From DASSUW01 sp963849695 (lineage in GTDB: Bacteria; Actinomycetota; Thermoleophilia; Solirubrobacterales; Solirubrobacteraceae): a DNA stretch of 64,000 nt. This document shows positions 63,075 to 64,000 of the stretch, in pieces. Made by a program: the position numbers and the translations under genes. Positions within the stretch are counted from its first letter, which is position 1. Each line of letters begins with the position of its first letter. Location of the stretch: NCBI GenBank assembly GCA_963849695.1, contig CAWKIT010000011.1:434001-498000 (forward strand), written 5' to 3'. The notes under the pieces are model-generated. The model was given only the letters and a program-made list of their open reading frames with translations, had not been told where the DNA came from and did no database searches.

Positions 63075-64000
63075 ATGCCGCTGCCCGAGACGCTCCGCAA
63101 GCTCCTCACCGCGCCCGGTCCGTCCGGCTACGAGCAGGCGCCGGCCGCCGTGTTCCGCGATGCAGCGGCCGCCTTCGCGGAGATCACCTACGACAGCGTG
63201 GGCTCGAGCGTGGCGCGCGTCCGCGGCACCGGCGACGGCCCGTTCGTCGCGGTCGTCGGGCACATCGACGAGATCGGGCTGATCGTCCACCACATCGACG
63301 ACGACGGCTTCCTGTGGTTCACCGGCGTCGGCGGCTGGGACCCGGTGATCCTGGTCGGCCAGCGGGTCGAGGTCTCCACGAGCGAAGGACGCGTTCCCGG
63401 CGTGGTGGGGAAGAAGCCGATCCATCTGCTGAAGGACGACGAGCGCAAGAAGGCGCCCGAGCTCAAGAACCTGCACATCGACATCGGCGCCCGCGACGGG
63501 GACGACGCGCGCTCGATGGTGCGGATCGGGGACGTGGCGGTGATCGCCGGCGAGCCGGTCGAGCTGCCGAACGACCGCGTGATCTCGCGCTCGATGGACA
63601 ACCGGCTCGGCTGCTACGTGGCGTTCGAGGCGGCGCGGCTGGTGGCCGAGGCGGGCGACGCGCCGGGCGACGTGGCGGCCGTCGCGGTCACGCAGGAGGA
63701 GATCACGTTCGGAGGCGCGCGCACGACCGCCTACACGCTGCGGCCGGACATCGCGGTGGTGGTCGACGTGACGTTCGCGACCGACGCGCCGGCCGGCGAC
63801 GAGAAGGAGACCGGCCGGCACAGGTTCGGCAGCGGGCCGGTGGTCCACCGCGGCTCGACGCTCGACCCGACGGTTTTCGAGCTGCTGCACGCCGCCGGTG
63901 AGGCGGAAGGCATCCCGTTCACGCTCGCCGCCTCCGCGCGCGCCACCGGTACCGACGCCGACGCCTTCCACATCTCACGCGGCGGCATCCCGTCGGCGGT
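63075..64000 (+). CDS. M42-family aminopeptidase (runs off window end)
   Basis: ATG 63075; the frame is open for 308 codons to the window edge. PGPSGYEQ at the start, VVGHIDEIGLIVHHI (first metal ligands), SRSMDNRLGCYVAFEAARL (bridging Asp) and AVTQEEITFGGARTTAY (catalytic Glu pair) are the M42 peptidase motifs. VVVDVTFATDAP and DADAFHISRGGIPSA continue the family pattern. It removes N-terminal residues from peptides in the cytoplasm as a large tetrahedral complex in characterised relatives. It follows aconitase closely and may share its transcript. Confidence 0.88.
   Translation, partial: MPLPETLRKLLTAPGPSGYEQAPAAVFRDAAAAFAEITYDSVGSSVARVRGTGDGPFVAVVGHIDEIGLIVHHIDDDGFLWFTGVGGWDPVILVGQRVEVSTSEGRVPGVVGKKPIHLLKDDERKKAPELKNLHIDIGARDGDDARSMVRIGDVAVIAGEPVELPNDRVISRSMDNRLGCYVAFEAARLVAEAGDAPGDVAAVAVTQEEITFGGARTTAYTLRPDIAVVVDVTFATDAPAGDEKETGRHRFGSGPVVHRGSTLDPTVFELLHAAGEAEGIPFTLAASARATGTDADAFHISRGGIPSA

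Overview
The window is about 70% GC, densely coded on both strands, and looks like chromosome of a free-living actinobacterium. The mix of traits fits class Thermoleophilia, probably Solirubrobacterales: many secreted beta-repeat proteins with shared C-terminal modules, a PPi-type phosphofructokinase signature, a LigC-type DNA ligase, Tat-exported enzymes and GTG/TTG starts. That placement is an inference from gene content only. No insertion sequence, phage or CRISPR array was seen. One tRNA gene (Asp, anticodon GTC) is present.

Layout. 0-6 kb: a methyltransferase, a luciferase-like oxidoreductase, a GT4 glycosyltransferase, a pair of membrane proteins with a common core, and a YdeI-family protein. 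6-13.7 kb: three tandem secreted paralogues with 14, 5 and 1 copies of a ~78-residue 'GWYN' beta repeat. 13.8-22.2 kb: a divergent NmrA-like/HxlR pair, a Tat-exported FAD oxidoreductase overlapping a DNA ligase, pfkA with an SPW membrane protein, an MMPL exporter with an operator-like array, and an RTX-like protein. 22.3-23.3 kb: tRNA-Asp followed by a DUF6883/DUF4926-type gene pair, closed by a 43-bp exact repeat of the tRNA 3' part, which is the arrangement of an integrative island. 23.2-27.7 kb: a secreted adenosine deaminase-like enzyme and a secreted subtilase. 27.8-39.5 kb: a surface-glycan cluster with two GT2 enzymes, a methyltransferase, two GT-C-like membrane proteins and a 1072-residue flippase-GT2-GT4 fusion. 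39.5-49.8 kb: secreted LVIVD-type, lectin/Ig-like, deacetylase-like and dimethylformamidase-like proteins. 50-64 kb: a cell-wall hydrolase, UppP, NAD salvage genes, an eRF1-like/pcm/nicotinamidase operon, a nucleotidyltransferase, a metallophosphoesterase, two Tat-exported enzymes, aconitase and an M42 peptidase.

How the genes fit together. The glycan cluster, UppP and the wall hydrolase build or turn over the envelope, while the repeat proteins, subtilase, deaminase, FAD oxidoreductase and exported aminotransferase form an extracellular set. Nicotinate phosphoribosyltransferase and the nicotinamidase-like enzyme are convergent and complete a nicotinamide-to-NaMN route.

Quality caveat. Many genes that look functional (pfkA, aconitase, nicotinamidase-like and others) carry one single-base frameshift, and 43.4-48.7 kb carries many. 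The scattered ones look like consensus errors. For the dense block, local assembly error and true gene decay cannot be separated from the sequence alone. Coordinates of such genes are given for the reconstructed whole gene.
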